This document shows, piece by piece, positions 1 to 7,714 of a stretch of DNA of 10,892 bases (the first letter of the stretch is position 1; every line of letters starts with the position of its first letter). The translations under genes were made by a program, and so were the position numbers. Origin of the DNA: SKKL01 sp046543225 (GTDB lineage Bacteria; Actinomycetota; Acidimicrobiia; Acidimicrobiales; SKKL01); contig JBKGZW010000104.1 in NCBI GenBank assembly GCA_046543225.1, positions 1 to 10,892 on the forward strand, read 5' to 3'. Below the pieces are notes generated by a model, which was given only the letters and a program-made list of their open reading frames with translations, made no database searches and was not told the DNA's origin.

Positions 1-1535
1 CCGGCCTCGTCGGCGGGAAGGATGTGGTCGTCGGCGTGGAGCTTGCCCCGGGTGTCGGTGGGGACGTCGAGGTTGCCTTCGAGCACCGCCTTGCCGAGCT
101 CGACGGGGATCTCGGTGGGGTAGTCGCCGGTGAGGCAGGCGTCGCAGAAACCGGCTTGGGCCGGCCCGGCGTCGTTGATGGCGGTGACCAGACGGTCGAG
201 CGACAGGTAGGCGAGGGTGTCGGCGTCGAGGTAGTCGCGGATCTCCTCGACGGTCAGGTTGGCCGCCAGCAGCTCGCCGCGGGTGCCGGTGTCCATGCCG
301 TAGAAGCACGGCCAGCGATACGGCGGCGACGAGATGCGGAGGTGGACCTCGGTGGCGCCGGCCTCGCGCAACATCTTGACGATGGCCCGGGTGGTGGTGC
401 CCCGAACGACCGAGTCGTCGATGACGACCACGCGCTTGCCCTCGATGTTCTCGCGCAGCGGGTTGAGCTTCATGCGCACCGCCTGGGCCCGCAGCTCCTG
501 GCTGGGCGCGATGAAGGTCCGGCCGATGTAGCGGTTCTTGACCAGGCCCTGCCCGTAGGGGATTCCGGCCCGCAGGGCATACCCCTCGGCGGCGGGCAGC
601 GCGGTCTCGGGCACGCCCATGACCATGTCGGCCTCGACCGGGAGCTGGTCGGCGAGCTGCTGGCCCATGTGGACCCTGGTCTGGTGGACGCTGCGACCGT
701 AGAGCCGGGCATCGGGGCGTGAGAAGTAGACGAACTCGAACAGGCAGAGCTTGGGGTCGACGCGCTCGACCCCGAACGGGTGGACCGAGCGCGGACCGGA
801 CTCGTCGATGACGACCAGTTCACCGGGGTCGAGCTCGCGGATGAACGCGGCGCCGATGATGTCGAGCGCGGGGCTCTCGGAGGCGAGCACCCACCCGCCG
901 TCGTCGAGACGCCCGAGACACAGCGGGCGGAAGCCGTGGGGGTCGCGGACGCCGTAGATCCGGCTGGCGTCGCTCAGGGTGAGCGAGAACGCGCCGTCGA
1001 GCCGGGGCAGGACCTCGGTCAGTGCGGCCTCGAGCGAGGCGGAGGCGCCGGCCCTGCCGAGCTCGATGGCGAGCAGCTCGGCGATGACGTCGGTGTCGCT
1101 GGCCACCGCGCCGGGCAACATGCCGGCCTCGTCGGCCAGCTCGCGGGTGTTGACCAGGTTGCCGTTGTGGCCCAGGGCGAAGCTGAGGCTGCCGACGTCT
1201 CGGAACGAGGGTTGGGAGTTGCGCCAGGTGCTCGAGCCGGTGGTGGAGTAGCGGGTGTGTCCGATCGCCAGGTCACCGGACAGCGCGGCCAGGGTTCGTT
1301 CGTCGAAGGCGTTGGAGACCAGGCCCATCTCCTTGACCACGGTGATCGTGTCGTGGTCCGACACCGCCATGCCCGCCGACTCCTGGCCACGGTGTTGGAG
1401 GGCGAACAGGCCGAGGTAGGTCAGGTGGGCGACGGGCTGGCCAGGGGCGTACACCCCGAAGACACCACATGCTTCCTTCGGCGAGTCGTCGTCGACGTCC
1501 GCAACGGCGTCGAGGTCGGCGTCGGGGTCGGCCAC
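1..1535 (-). CDS. purF: Amidophosphoribosyltransferase PurF, 3' end cut by the window
   Basis: PurF makes 5-phosphoribosylamine from PRPP and glutamine, the committed step of purine synthesis. The reading frame is open for 511 codons to the window edge, so only the extreme C-terminus is missing. An acidic propeptide of 22 residues precedes the N-terminal-nucleophile Cys23 in KEACGVFGVY; in the family this Cys is exposed by self-cleavage. The glutaminase domain follows (LFALQHRGQESAG, GHTRYSTTG, GHNGNLVNT). The phosphoribosyltransferase domain carries the PRPP loop VVVIDDSVVRGTTT starting at residue 369. Cys264, Cys410, Cys464 and Cys467 match the spacing of the four [4Fe-4S] ligands of the Bacillus-type enzyme. 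The start chosen is GTG at 1535-1533, because no ATG, GTG or TTG lies in frame just upstream; the Shine-Dalgarno is poor. The gene follows purL by 46 nt and is probably cotranscribed with it. Identity is certain; the exact start is less so. Confidence 0.96.
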   Translation of the reverse strand, partial: MADPDADLDAVADVDDDSPKEACGVFGVYAPGQPVAHLTYLGLFALQHRGQESAGMAVSDHDTITVVKEMGLVSNAFDERTLAALSGDLAIGHTRYSTTGSSTWRNSQPSFRDVGSLSFALGHNGNLVNTRELADEAGMLPGAVASDTDVIAELLAIELGRAGASASLEAALTEVLPRLDGAFSLTLSDASRIYGVRDPHGFRPLCLGRLDDGGWVLASESPALDIIGAAFIRELDPGELVVIDESGPRSVHPFGVERVDPKLCLFEFVYFSRPDARLYGRSVHQTRVHMGQQLADQLPVEADMVMGVPETALPAAEGYALRAGIPYGQGLVKNRYIGRTFIAPSQELRAQAVRMKLNPLRENIEGKRVVVIDDSVVRGTTTRAIVKMLREAGATEVHLRISSPPYRWPCFYGMDTGTRGELLAANLTVEEIRDYLDADTLAYLSLDRLVTAINDAGPAQAGFCDACLTGDYPTEIPVELGKAVLEGNLDVPTDTRGKLHADDHILPADEA

Positions 1536-1548
1536 ATCCCCATCGTAG

Positions 1549-1571
1549 GGGTCAGGAGCCCCAACCGGGGC
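1549..1571 (-). promoter_or_regulatory. Two overlapping hairpins in the purL-purF gap
   Basis: The 46-nt gap between purL and purF can fold in two exclusive ways on the transcript. GCCCC-GGTT-GGGGC (1571-1558) has a 5-bp stem and tetraloop. Its 3' arm can instead pair downstream as GGGG-CTCCTGA-CCCC, ending close to the GTG start of purF. No U-run follows, so this is not a classical terminator. A role in translation or attenuation of purF is inference only, and short GC-rich hairpins are common by chance at this base composition. Confidence 0.25.
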
Positions 1572-1581
1572 AACCGGGCGA

Positions 1582-3807
1582 TCAGCCCTGGGTGGTGCCC
1601 GATCCGAGCGCCTCTGGAAGCCGGTCGCGCCAGGCGCTGGTGGCGTCGTCGAGGCCCACGTCGAGCAGGTCCTTGACCTTGAGACGGTCGCCGGTGGCGA
1701 CACCGAGACGGCTGATCGGGACCCCCGCGGTGTTCGCCGCGGACTCGACGGTGGTGAGGTCCTCGGCGGCGACACAGAGCACCGCTCGTGACGGCGCCTC
1801 CGAGAACAGCTCGGCGTGGTCGGCGATGCGGGCGACGTTGAACCCGACTCCCGACGCCACCGCCATCTCGGCCAGGGCCACCCCCAACCCACCGGTGGAC
1901 ACGTCGTGGCCGCCGAGCACCAGTCCCCCGGCGACCAGGTCGTGCACGAGCGATGCCAACCTGGTGTGGGCGATGCCGTCGAGCGGGACGAGGGTGCCGC
2001 CGTGGTGGCCCCGGTCGAAGGCCCAGCGGGACCCGGCCAGCTCGGCCGATGGTTCACCGAGCATGACGATCCGTCCGCCCTCGACCAGACCGACACCCGG
2101 CGGCCGGGCGTCGAGCAGGTCGATCATGCCGAGCACGCCGAGGATGGGGGTGGGATCGATGTTGGTGCCGCGGGACTCGTTGTAGAGGCTGACGTTGCCG
2201 CCCACCACCGGGATGCCGAAGGCTCGGCAGGCCTCGGCCATGCCGTCGACGGCTTCGGAGAGCTGCCACATGACCTCGGGGTGTTCGGGGTTGCCGAAGT
2301 TGAGGCAGTTGACCAGCGCCAGCGGTCGCGCGCCCACCATGGCCAGGTTGAGCACCGATTCGGCCACGGTGTTGGCCGTGCCCGCCCGAGGGTCGACAGC
2401 GCACCAGCGGTGGTTGCCGTCGGTGGTGAGAGCGAGACCTCGCCCGGTGTCGTCGCCGGTGGTGGGGTGCTTGAGCCGCAGCACCGCGGCGTCGCCGCCG
2501 GGGGCGACCACGGTGTTGAGGAACAGCTGGTGGTCGTACTGGGACCACACCCAGGAGGTGTCGGCCAGCATGGCCACCAGGTCGGCGCCCACGTCGTCGG
2601 GCGGGGGCACGCGGCTCGGGCTGTCGGCCCGGCGCTGGTCGAGGTCGGCGGGCGGCGCGAGGGGCCGGTGGTACTTGGGGGCGGCGTCGTGGAGGGACGA
2701 GGCGGGGATCTTGGCCAGCTCGTCTCCGTCGAAGCGGTCGAGGATGCGCAGCCAACCGGTGCCGTCGCTGTCGGGGTCGGGCTCGGTGACCTTGCCGATC
2801 ACGGTCGACTGCACCTCCCACCGGGTGCAGATCTGCATCACCTGGTCGGCGTTGGCTGGTTCGACGATGGCGAGCATGCGTTCCTGGGACTCGCTGGTCA
2901 TGATCTCGAACGGCTCCATGTCGGCCTCGCGCACCGGCACCGCCGACACGTCGACGTCCATGCCCATTCCGCCCCGCGACGCGGTCTCGGAGGTGGCGCC
3001 CGACAGCCCAGCCGCGCCGAGGTCCTGGATCCCGACGACCAGTCCCGAGTCGAGCAGTTCGAGGCAGGCTTCGATGAGGCGCTTCTCCTCGAACGGGTCA
3101 CCGACCTGCACGCTGGGGCGCTTGTCGGCGTCGGCGTCGGAGAACCCGGCCGAGGCCAGCACGCTCGCCCCGCCGATCCCGTCGCGGCCGGTCGAGCTCC
3201 CGAGCAGGATCGCCAGGTTGCCGACACCGGTGGCCTGGCCGAGCACCAGCCGTTCGACCGGGAGGATGCCCAGGCACAGCACGTTGACCAGCGGGTTGCC
3301 GGTGTAGGTGGAGTCGAAGACGGTCTCGCCGCCGACGGTGGGAACCCCGACCGAGTTGCCGTAGCCGGAGATGCCGCTGACCACACCTTCGGCGATCCAA
3401 CGGCTGCGAGCGTCGTCGAGGGGACCGAACCGGAGCGGGTCCATCAAGACGATGGGGCGCGCCCCCATGGTGAAGATGTCGCGCAGGATGCCGCCGACTC
3501 CGGTGGCTGCGCCCTGGTAGGGCTCGATGGCCGACGGGTGGTTGTGGCTCTCGATGCGGAAGGCCACCGCGATGCCGTCGCCGACATCGATGACCCCGGC
3601 GTTCTCGCCCGGTCCGACCAGCACCCGCTCACCGTCGCTGGGGAGACGCCCGAGATGGACCCGAGACGACTTGTAGGAGCAGTGCTCGGACCACATCACG
3701 GCGTACATGGCCAGCTCGAGCGAGTTGGGGACCCGGCCGAGGATGCGCTCGATCTCGGCCGCTTCGTCGTCGGTCAACCCGAGTGATCGGTGAAGGGGCT
3801 CGCTCAT
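1582..3807 (-). CDS. purL: Phosphoribosylformylglycinamidine synthase subunit PurL (small type)
   Basis: PurL is the synthetase subunit of FGAM synthase. It uses ATP and ammonia channelled from PurQ to convert FGAR to FGAM, working as a complex with PurQ and PurS. The protein is 741 residues, the usual length for the small PurL that needs separate PurS and PurQ. Visible motifs are SEHCSYKSSR (40-49, with the conserved His42), ESHNHPSAIEPYQGAATGVGG (from residue 86), DLGAAGLSGATSE (262-274), MTSESQERM (303-311), GGNVSLYNES (536-545) and GGHDVSTGG (632-640). The ATG at 3807 fits the family N-terminus, but only an AGGA one base away serves as Shine-Dalgarno. An in-frame ATG at 3879 would add 24 non-conserved residues. 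Unlike many actinobacterial clusters, purL is separated from purQ, here by an opposing gene. It probably has its own promoter in 3808-3954 and leads a purL-purF unit. Confidence 0.97.
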   Translation of the reverse strand: MSEPLHRSLGLTDDEAAEIERILGRVPNSLELAMYAVMWSEHCSYKSSRVHLGRLPSDGERVLVGPGENAGVIDVGDGIAVAFRIESHNHPSAIEPYQGAATGVGGILRDIFTMGARPIVLMDPLRFGPLDDARSRWIAEGVVSGISGYGNSVGVPTVGGETVFDSTYTGNPLVNVLCLGILPVERLVLGQATGVGNLAILLGSSTGRDGIGGASVLASAGFSDADADKRPSVQVGDPFEEKRLIEACLELLDSGLVVGIQDLGAAGLSGATSETASRGGMGMDVDVSAVPVREADMEPFEIMTSESQERMLAIVEPANADQVMQICTRWEVQSTVIGKVTEPDPDSDGTGWLRILDRFDGDELAKIPASSLHDAAPKYHRPLAPPADLDQRRADSPSRVPPPDDVGADLVAMLADTSWVWSQYDHQLFLNTVVAPGGDAAVLRLKHPTTGDDTGRGLALTTDGNHRWCAVDPRAGTANTVAESVLNLAMVGARPLALVNCLNFGNPEHPEVMWQLSEAVDGMAEACRAFGIPVVGGNVSLYNESRGTNIDPTPILGVLGMIDLLDARPPGVGLVEGGRIVMLGEPSAELAGSRWAFDRGHHGGTLVPLDGIAHTRLASLVHDLVAGGLVLGGHDVSTGGLGVALAEMAVASGVGFNVARIADHAELFSEAPSRAVLCVAAEDLTTVESAANTAGVPISRLGVATGDRLKVKDLLDVGLDDATSAWRDRLPEALGSGTTQG

Positions 3808-3954
3808 GTCCTGAACGGTACCCGCGCCGGCTCGCGCCGGTGAACGCCGACAATGGCCGAACGCGTGTCGGTCACTCATCGCTCTATGGCTGCTCCCATG
3901 GCCGTGCAATCGGTGGCTTGAACGTCGCACGGTTTCGTGGTCTTCTATCGGGTG
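3808..3954. promoter_or_regulatory. Divergent intergenic region between purL and the 3955 gene
   Basis: This 147-bp stretch separates two genes transcribed away from each other, so it should hold both promoters. I see no convincing -35/-10 pair. The best minus-strand guess is TTGCAC near 3906-3911 with TAGAGC 17 nt downstream, which is weak. The plus strand contains TGAACG three times (3812-3817, 3841-3846, 3919-3924) and CGAACG once (3858-3863). CGCGCCGG is directly repeated at 3823-3830 and 3833-3840. On the purL leader side, CCGGC-GCGA-GCCGG forms a 5-bp stem with a GNRA-type loop. Promoter content is inferred from gene geometry. Confidence 0.5.
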
Positions 3955-4374
3955 ATGCCTACCACCAAGAAGCGCAAGATGGAGATGACCGACGAGCACA
4001 AAGCTGCTCTCGCAGAAGGACGAGCACAAGGGCGGGCCGTTCGTCGCTATCTGGAGGCGCTGGAAGCTCACAAACCCAAGAGAGGACGCAAGCGCACCCC
4101 CGAATCCATCAAGAAGCGGCTCGAACGCATCGACGTGGAACTGGCCGATGCCGACCCGGTCAAGCGTCTCGAACTGACCCAAGAACGCATGGATCTGCAG
4201 TCCGAGCTCGATGCCAGTACCAACAAGGTCGATCTCACCGAGCTCGAATCCGAGTTCGTGAAGGCAGCCAAGCCCTACGCCGAACGCAAGGGAATCTCCT
4301 ACGAGGCGTTTCGTGCCGTCGGTGTGCCGGCCGCGACCTTGCGCGACGCCGGGATCACCCGCGGCCGCAGCTGA
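3955..4374 (+). CDS. Small basic Lys/Arg-rich helical protein of unknown function
   Basis: This 139-residue protein has no function I can assign. It begins with a lysine-rich patch (TTKKRK) and continues with an Ala/Glu/Arg helix. A strongly basic hinge, KPKRGRKRT at residues 40-48, resembles an AT-hook but lacks the defining Arg-Gly-Arg-Pro. Residues 50-100 look like charged alpha-helix or coiled coil, and a compact C-terminal segment (YAERKGISYEAFRAVGVPA, 108-126) looks like a small helical fold. There is no signal peptide or membrane segment. A DNA- or RNA-binding cytoplasmic protein is the natural guess, but it is inference. The start is uncertain: 3955 has no Shine-Dalgarno, and Met9 (3979) and Met11 (3985) are alternatives. 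GC is lower than in neighbours (60-63% in two hand-counted lines), and codons such as GCT, GCA, GAA, CGA and CAA are more frequent. The gene is antisense to the pur genes and splits purQ from purL. Confidence 0.85.
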   Translation: MPTTKKRKMEMTDEHKAALAEGRAQGRAVRRYLEALEAHKPKRGRKRTPESIKKRLERIDVELADADPVKRLELTQERMDLQSELDASTNKVDLTELESEFVKAAKPYAERKGISYEAFRAVGVPAATLRDAGITRGRS

Positions 4375-4413
4375 CCGACATCCGCCGACCGACCCGTTCC
4401 CGGGCCGTCCGTC
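4375..4413. other. Convergent gap between the 3955 gene and purQ, no clear terminator
   Basis: These 39 bp separate the 3' ends of two converging genes. The only structure I find is a 4-bp stem, CCCG-TTCC-CGGG at 4393-4404, without a T-run. It is not a convincing intrinsic terminator on either strand, so termination may be Rho-dependent or read-through may occur. Confidence 0.3.
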
Positions 4414-5094
4414 TCAGGCGGCTCGGGGGTGGGCAGCGGCGTCGAGCAGCGACGAGAACAGCCGCCGACCATCGACCGAGCCGAGGATCTCGAGCATGGC
4501 GCGCTCGGGGTGCGGCATGAGCCCCACCACGTTGCGTCCGACCGAGCAGATCCCCGCGATGTCGTCGACCGATCCGTTGGGGTTGTCGACATAGCGCAGC
4601 ACCACCCGGTCGTCACGGTGCAGTTCGGCCAAGGTTTCCGGTGAACAGGTGTAGTTGCCCTCGAAGTGGTTGATGGGAACGACCAGCTCGGTGCCCGGAT
4701 CGATTCCGCGGGTGAACACCGAATCGTTCGAGTCGACCCGCAGCCGCGACGGACCGCACAGGAACTTGAGACCACGGTTCTTCTGCAAGGCACCGGGCAG
4801 CAATCCGGCTTCGGTGAGCACCTGAAATCCGTTGCAGATCCCGACCACGGGTCCACCGTCGCGGGCGAAGCCCGACACCGCTTCCATGATGGGTGAGAAA
4901 CGGGCGATGGCGCCGGGGCGCAGGTAGTCGCCATGGGCGAATCCGCCGGGGACCACCACGGCATCGACCCCGCCGAGTGACCGGTCGCCGTGCCAGAGGA
5001 TCTCGCCGCTGCCGCCGAGCATGGAGACCGCCTCGACGACGTCGAGCTCGCAGTTGGAGCCCGGGAACAGCACGACCCCGACCCGTGCGCTCAT
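4414..5094 (-). CDS. purQ: Phosphoribosylformylglycinamidine synthase glutaminase subunit PurQ
   Basis: PurQ is the class I glutamine amidotransferase subunit of FGAM synthase. It releases ammonia from glutamine for PurL. The protein is 226 residues, normal for the family. It begins with the typical VGVVLFPGSNCELD strand and loop (5-18). Next come the oxyanion-region motif VVVPGGFAHGDYLRPGA (46-62), the catalytic Cys87 in GICNGFQVL, and the His195/Glu197 pair in MPHPERA. The ATG at 5094 overlaps the purS stop codon as ATGA, so translation is almost certainly coupled to purS and the two subunits should be made in matched amounts. It is the last gene of the purB-purC-purS-purQ block. A longer in-frame extension to 5163 lies inside purS and is not expected to be used. 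Confidence 0.97.
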   Translation of the reverse strand: MSARVGVVLFPGSNCELDVVEAVSMLGGSGEILWHGDRSLGGVDAVVVPGGFAHGDYLRPGAIARFSPIMEAVSGFARDGGPVVGICNGFQVLTEAGLLPGALQKNRGLKFLCGPSRLRVDSNDSVFTRGIDPGTELVVPINHFEGNYTCSPETLAELHRDDRVVLRYVDNPNGSVDDIAGICSVGRNVVGLMPHPERAMLEILGSVDGRRLFSSLLDAAAHPRAA

Positions 5095-5351
5095 GCGGTG
5101 GCCGCGGCGGTGACGGTGATGTGGGCGTCCTCGATCACCGGGTTGGTGAGGAACCGGTTGCACATGTCGGTCACCTCGGCCCTGGCCGACTCTTCATCGG
5201 CGGCGTCGAGGGTGAAGCGGATGCTCTTGCCCACATGAACCCCGGACACCCCCTCGAACCCCAGGGCCGGGAGCGAACGCTCGATGGTGGCCCCTTCGGG
5301 GTCGGCCACACCGGCACGAAGACGGACCTCGATCTGCACGTCGAACGTCAT
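5091..5351 (-). CDS. purS: Phosphoribosylformylglycinamidine synthase subunit PurS
   Basis: PurS is the small bridging subunit that holds PurQ and small-type PurL together and is needed for FGAM synthase activity. The 86-residue protein shows the family pattern: an N-terminal beta strand (FDVQIEVRLRAGVADPEG), the motif LPALGFEGVSGVHVGKSIRF, and a C-terminal DMCNRFLTNPVIEDAHI segment. The start at 5351 lies 4 nt after the purC stop. An in-frame ATG at 5369 would add six residues and overlap the end of purC; neither start has a strong Shine-Dalgarno. The 3' end overlaps purQ by 4 nt. Confidence 0.95.
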   Translation of the reverse strand: MTFDVQIEVRLRAGVADPEGATIERSLPALGFEGVSGVHVGKSIRFTLDAADEESARAEVTDMCNRFLTNPVIEDAHITVTAAATA

Positions 5352-5355
5352 GGAC

Positions 5356-6282
5356 TCATCGTCCCACATCGGTCGACGCTCCCGGCCAGTCGGAGAGGGA
5401 GCGGCCGCTGATGCGCTCGTAGGCCTCGATGTAGCGGGTGCGGGTGGCGGCGACGATCTCGGGGGGCAGCGATGGCGGGGGCGGGGTCTTGTCCCAGTCG
5501 AGGGTCTCGAGCCAGTCGCGCAGCGGCTGCTTGTCGAACGCCGGTGGGGTGGTGCCGGGCTGCCACTGGTCGGCCGGCCAGAAGCGCGAGGAGTCGGGGG
5601 TGAGCATCTCGTCGGCGACGACCAGCTCGCCACCGACCACACCCAGCTCGAACTTGGTGTCGGCGATGATGATGCCCCGTTCGGCCGCGAGGGCGGCGCC
5701 ACGCTCGTAGAGGGCGAGCGAGATGGCCCTCGCCTGCTCGGCCCGCTCCGCGCCGACCAGGCCGATCGCCTGATCGAAGCTGATGTTCTCATCATGGTCG
5801 CCGACCTCGGCCTTGATCGACGGGGTGAAGATCGGCTCGGGCAGCCGGTCGGACTCGCGGAGCCCGGCGGGGAGGCGGCGGCCGTGGACGGTGCCCCGCC
5901 GCTGGTACTCCTTCCAGGCCGTGCCGGCGAGGTAGCCGCGCACGATGCACTCGATCGGCAACATGTCGGCCCGGCGGCACAGCATCGACCGACCGGCCAG
6001 CTCGGGTCGCTGCGCCTCGGCGGGGAAGTCGTCGATCGAGATGCTGACCAGGTGGCTGGGCGCGACGTCGGCGAGCTCGTCGAACCAGAAGACCGACATG
6101 GCGGTCAGCAGCCGCCCCTTGTCGGGGATCGGTTCGGCCATGACGACATCGAAGGCCGAGATCCGGTCGGACGCGACGAGCAGCAGATTCCCGTCGCCGG
6201 CGTCATAGAGCGAGCGGACCTTGCCCGCGTGCAACAGCGGCAGCGGCAGCGGGGAGTCGGCGGTGGGCGGCGATGAGCTCAC
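5356..6282 (-). CDS. purC: SAICAR synthase PurC
   Basis: PurC joins CAIR and aspartate with ATP to give SAICAR. The protein is 308 residues, typical of the bacterial single-domain form. Motifs include KVRSLYDAGDGNLLLVASDRIS-type ATP-binding strands (from residue 21) and the first family signature, MLPIECIVRGYLAGTAWKEY (107-126). Further on are FTPSIKAEVGDHDENISF, starting at residue 152, and the second signature IIADTKFELG (205-214). The start is GTG at 6282-6280, supported by a GAGG Shine-Dalgarno 5 nt upstream that overlaps the purB stop. The N-terminus has a short Ser/Pro-rich tail before the fold. The gene lies 7 nt after purB and 4 nt before purS, so the four genes form one operon. Confidence 0.97.
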   Translation of the reverse strand: MSSSPPTADSPLPLPLLHAGKVRSLYDAGDGNLLLVASDRISAFDVVMAEPIPDKGRLLTAMSVFWFDELADVAPSHLVSISIDDFPAEAQRPELAGRSMLCRRADMLPIECIVRGYLAGTAWKEYQRRGTVHGRRLPAGLRESDRLPEPIFTPSIKAEVGDHDENISFDQAIGLVGAERAEQARAISLALYERGAALAAERGIIIADTKFELGVVGGELVVADEMLTPDSSRFWPADQWQPGTTPPAFDKQPLRDWLETLDWDKTPPPPSLPPEIVAATRTRYIEAYERISGRSLSDWPGASTDVGR

Positions 6283-6287
6283 TTCGG

Positions 6288-6291
6288 CCTC
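6288..6291 (-). promoter_or_regulatory. Shine-Dalgarno of purC, overlapping the purB stop
   Basis: The minus strand reads TGAGGCCGAAGTG here. The GAGG core overlaps the purB TGA stop and sits 5 nt before the GTG start. This decides the purC start, since no ATG fits the conserved N-terminus, and it implies coupling of purC translation to purB termination. Confidence 0.7.
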
Positions 6292-7714
6292 ACAGGATCG
6301 GGGCGGGACGGTAGGCGGCAGCATCGGGGTGGGCGGCGGCGAGGCGGGCGGCTCGGTCGGCGACGGCGTCGACCTGGGTCCCGGCGGCACCGGTGAACGA
6401 CAACGGGTCGGCGACGAGCTTGGCGACGGTGCTGGCATCGAGCCCCAGCCGGTCGTCGGCGGCGAGGCGGTCGAGCAGGTCGGCGGCCTCGGTGGGGCGT
6501 TCCCGCCGGTCGAGGGCGGCGGCCACCGCGTGCTCCTTGACGATCTCGTGGGCCTGCTCGCGCCCGACCCCGGCGTCGACGGCGGCGGTGAGGACGCGGG
6601 TGGTCGCGAGGAAGGGCAGGTTGCGGGCCAACTCGGCCTCGATGACCGCGGGGTAGGCGCCGAAGTCGTCGAGCACGGTGAGGAAGGTCTCGAACAGCCC
6701 GTCGATCGCGTAGAAGGAGTCGGGGAGCGCCACCCGCCGCACGACCGAGCACGACACGTCGCCTTCGTTCCACTGGTCACCGGCCAGCGCCGAGACCATG
6801 GTGAGGTGCCCCGAGAGGACGGCGGCAAGACCGTTGACCCGTTCCGAGGACCGGGTGTTCATCTTGTGCGGCATGGCCGACGAGCCCACCTGACCGGTGG
6901 CGAAGCCCTCGGTGACCAGGTCGTGTCCGGCCATGAGCCGGATCGAGGTGGCGAACGACGACGGTCCGGCGGCGGCCTGGACCAGCGCCGAGACCACGTC
7001 GAGATCGAGCGAACGAGGATAGACCTGTCCGACGGCGGTGAGGACCCGCTCGAACCCCAGGTGGCCGGCGACCCGCGACTCGAGATCGACGGCCAAGCTG
7101 GGATCGCCGAGCACGTCGATCTGGTCCTGCTGGGTGCCGACCGGGCCCTTGATGCCCCGCAACGGGTAGCGGGCCAGCAGGTCGGTGACCCGGTCGAACG
7201 CGGCGAGGGTCTCCTCGGCGGCGTTGGCGAAGCGCTTGCCCAGGGTGGTGGCCTGGGCGGGAACGTTGTGGCTGCGGCCGGTGATGACGGTGTCGCGGTG
7301 CTCGGCGGCCCGCTCGGCCAGACGCACGGCGGTGGTGACCAGCCGGTCGCGCACCAGGGTGAGGGCGTGGCGCACCTGGAGCTGCTCGACGTTCTCGGTG
7401 AGGTCGCGCGAGGTCATCCCCCGGTGGATGTGTTCGTGGCCGGCCAACGCGCAGAACTCCTCGATGCGCGCCTTGACGTCGTGTCTGGTGACCGACTCGC
7501 GTCGGTCGATCGAGTCGAGGTCGACCTGTTCGACCACGGCCTCGTAGTCGTCGATGACCCCGTCGGGCACCTCGACACCGAGGTCGCGCTGGGCCCGCAG
7601 CACCGCGATCCACAGACGGCGCTCGAGCACCACCTTGTTGCGCGGCGACCAGATGGCCCGCATGCCCTCGGAGGCGTAGCGCTCGGCCAACACGTTGGGG
7701 ATCACCTCATCCAC
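6290..7714 (-). CDS. purB: Adenylosuccinate lyase PurB
   Basis: PurB removes fumarate from SAICAR to give AICAR and from adenylosuccinate to give AMP, so it serves both the main pathway and the AMP branch. The 474-residue protein is a fumarase/aspartase superfamily member. Visible motifs are RHDVKARIEEF (77-87), the substrate loop MTSRDLTENVE (100-110), and the catalytic His149 in GRSHNVPAQATTLGKR. The mobile signature loop GSSAMPHKMNTRSSERV runs from residue 277 and supplies the catalytic Ser. The rest is helical, as expected. The start is GTG at 7714-7712, with AGGAG 7 nt upstream. It is the first gene of the purB-purC-purS-purQ block, and its promoter should lie in 7715-7851. Confidence 0.97.
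   Translation of the reverse strand: MDEVIPNVLAERYASEGMRAIWSPRNKVVLERRLWIAVLRAQRDLGVEVPDGVIDDYEAVVEQVDLDSIDRRESVTRHDVKARIEEFCALAGHEHIHRGMTSRDLTENVEQLQVRHALTLVRDRLVTTAVRLAERAAEHRDTVITGRSHNVPAQATTLGKRFANAAEETLAAFDRVTDLLARYPLRGIKGPVGTQQDQIDVLGDPSLAVDLESRVAGHLGFERVLTAVGQVYPRSLDLDVVSALVQAAAGPSSFATSIRLMAGHDLVTEGFATGQVGSSAMPHKMNTRSSERVNGLAAVLSGHLTMVSALAGDQWNEGDVSCSVVRRVALPDSFYAIDGLFETFLTVLDDFGAYPAVIEAELARNLPFLATTRVLTAAVDAGVGREQAHEIVKEHAVAAALDRRERPTEAADLLDRLAADDRLGLDASTVAKLVADPLSFTGAAGTQVDAVADRAARLAAAHPDAAAYRPAPIL

Noticed and set aside
24..722. A 232-codon plus-strand frame opposite purF
   Set aside because: It is antisense to intact PurF motifs and has shadow-frame composition.
1816..3786. A 656-codon plus-strand open frame opposite purL
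   Set aside because: Its product is Gly/Val/His/Asp-rich low-complexity sequence with no motif, and the minus strand clearly encodes PurL. Long open antisense frames are expected in GC-rich coding DNA.
3808..4182. N-terminal extension of PurL to 866 residues
   Set aside because: The extra sequence has no PurL similarity and runs through the divergent region and the opposing 3955 gene; family length and N-terminus match the ATG at 3807.
4393..4404. CCCG-TTCC-CGGG as a bidirectional terminator between the 3955 gene and purQ
   Set aside because: The stem is only 4 bp and no T-run follows on either strand.
5356..6828. An apparent 490-residue PurC with a 182-residue N-terminal extension
   Set aside because: The extension is the out-of-frame shadow of purB. 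The family N-terminus fits the GTG at 6282, which has a properly spaced GAGG.
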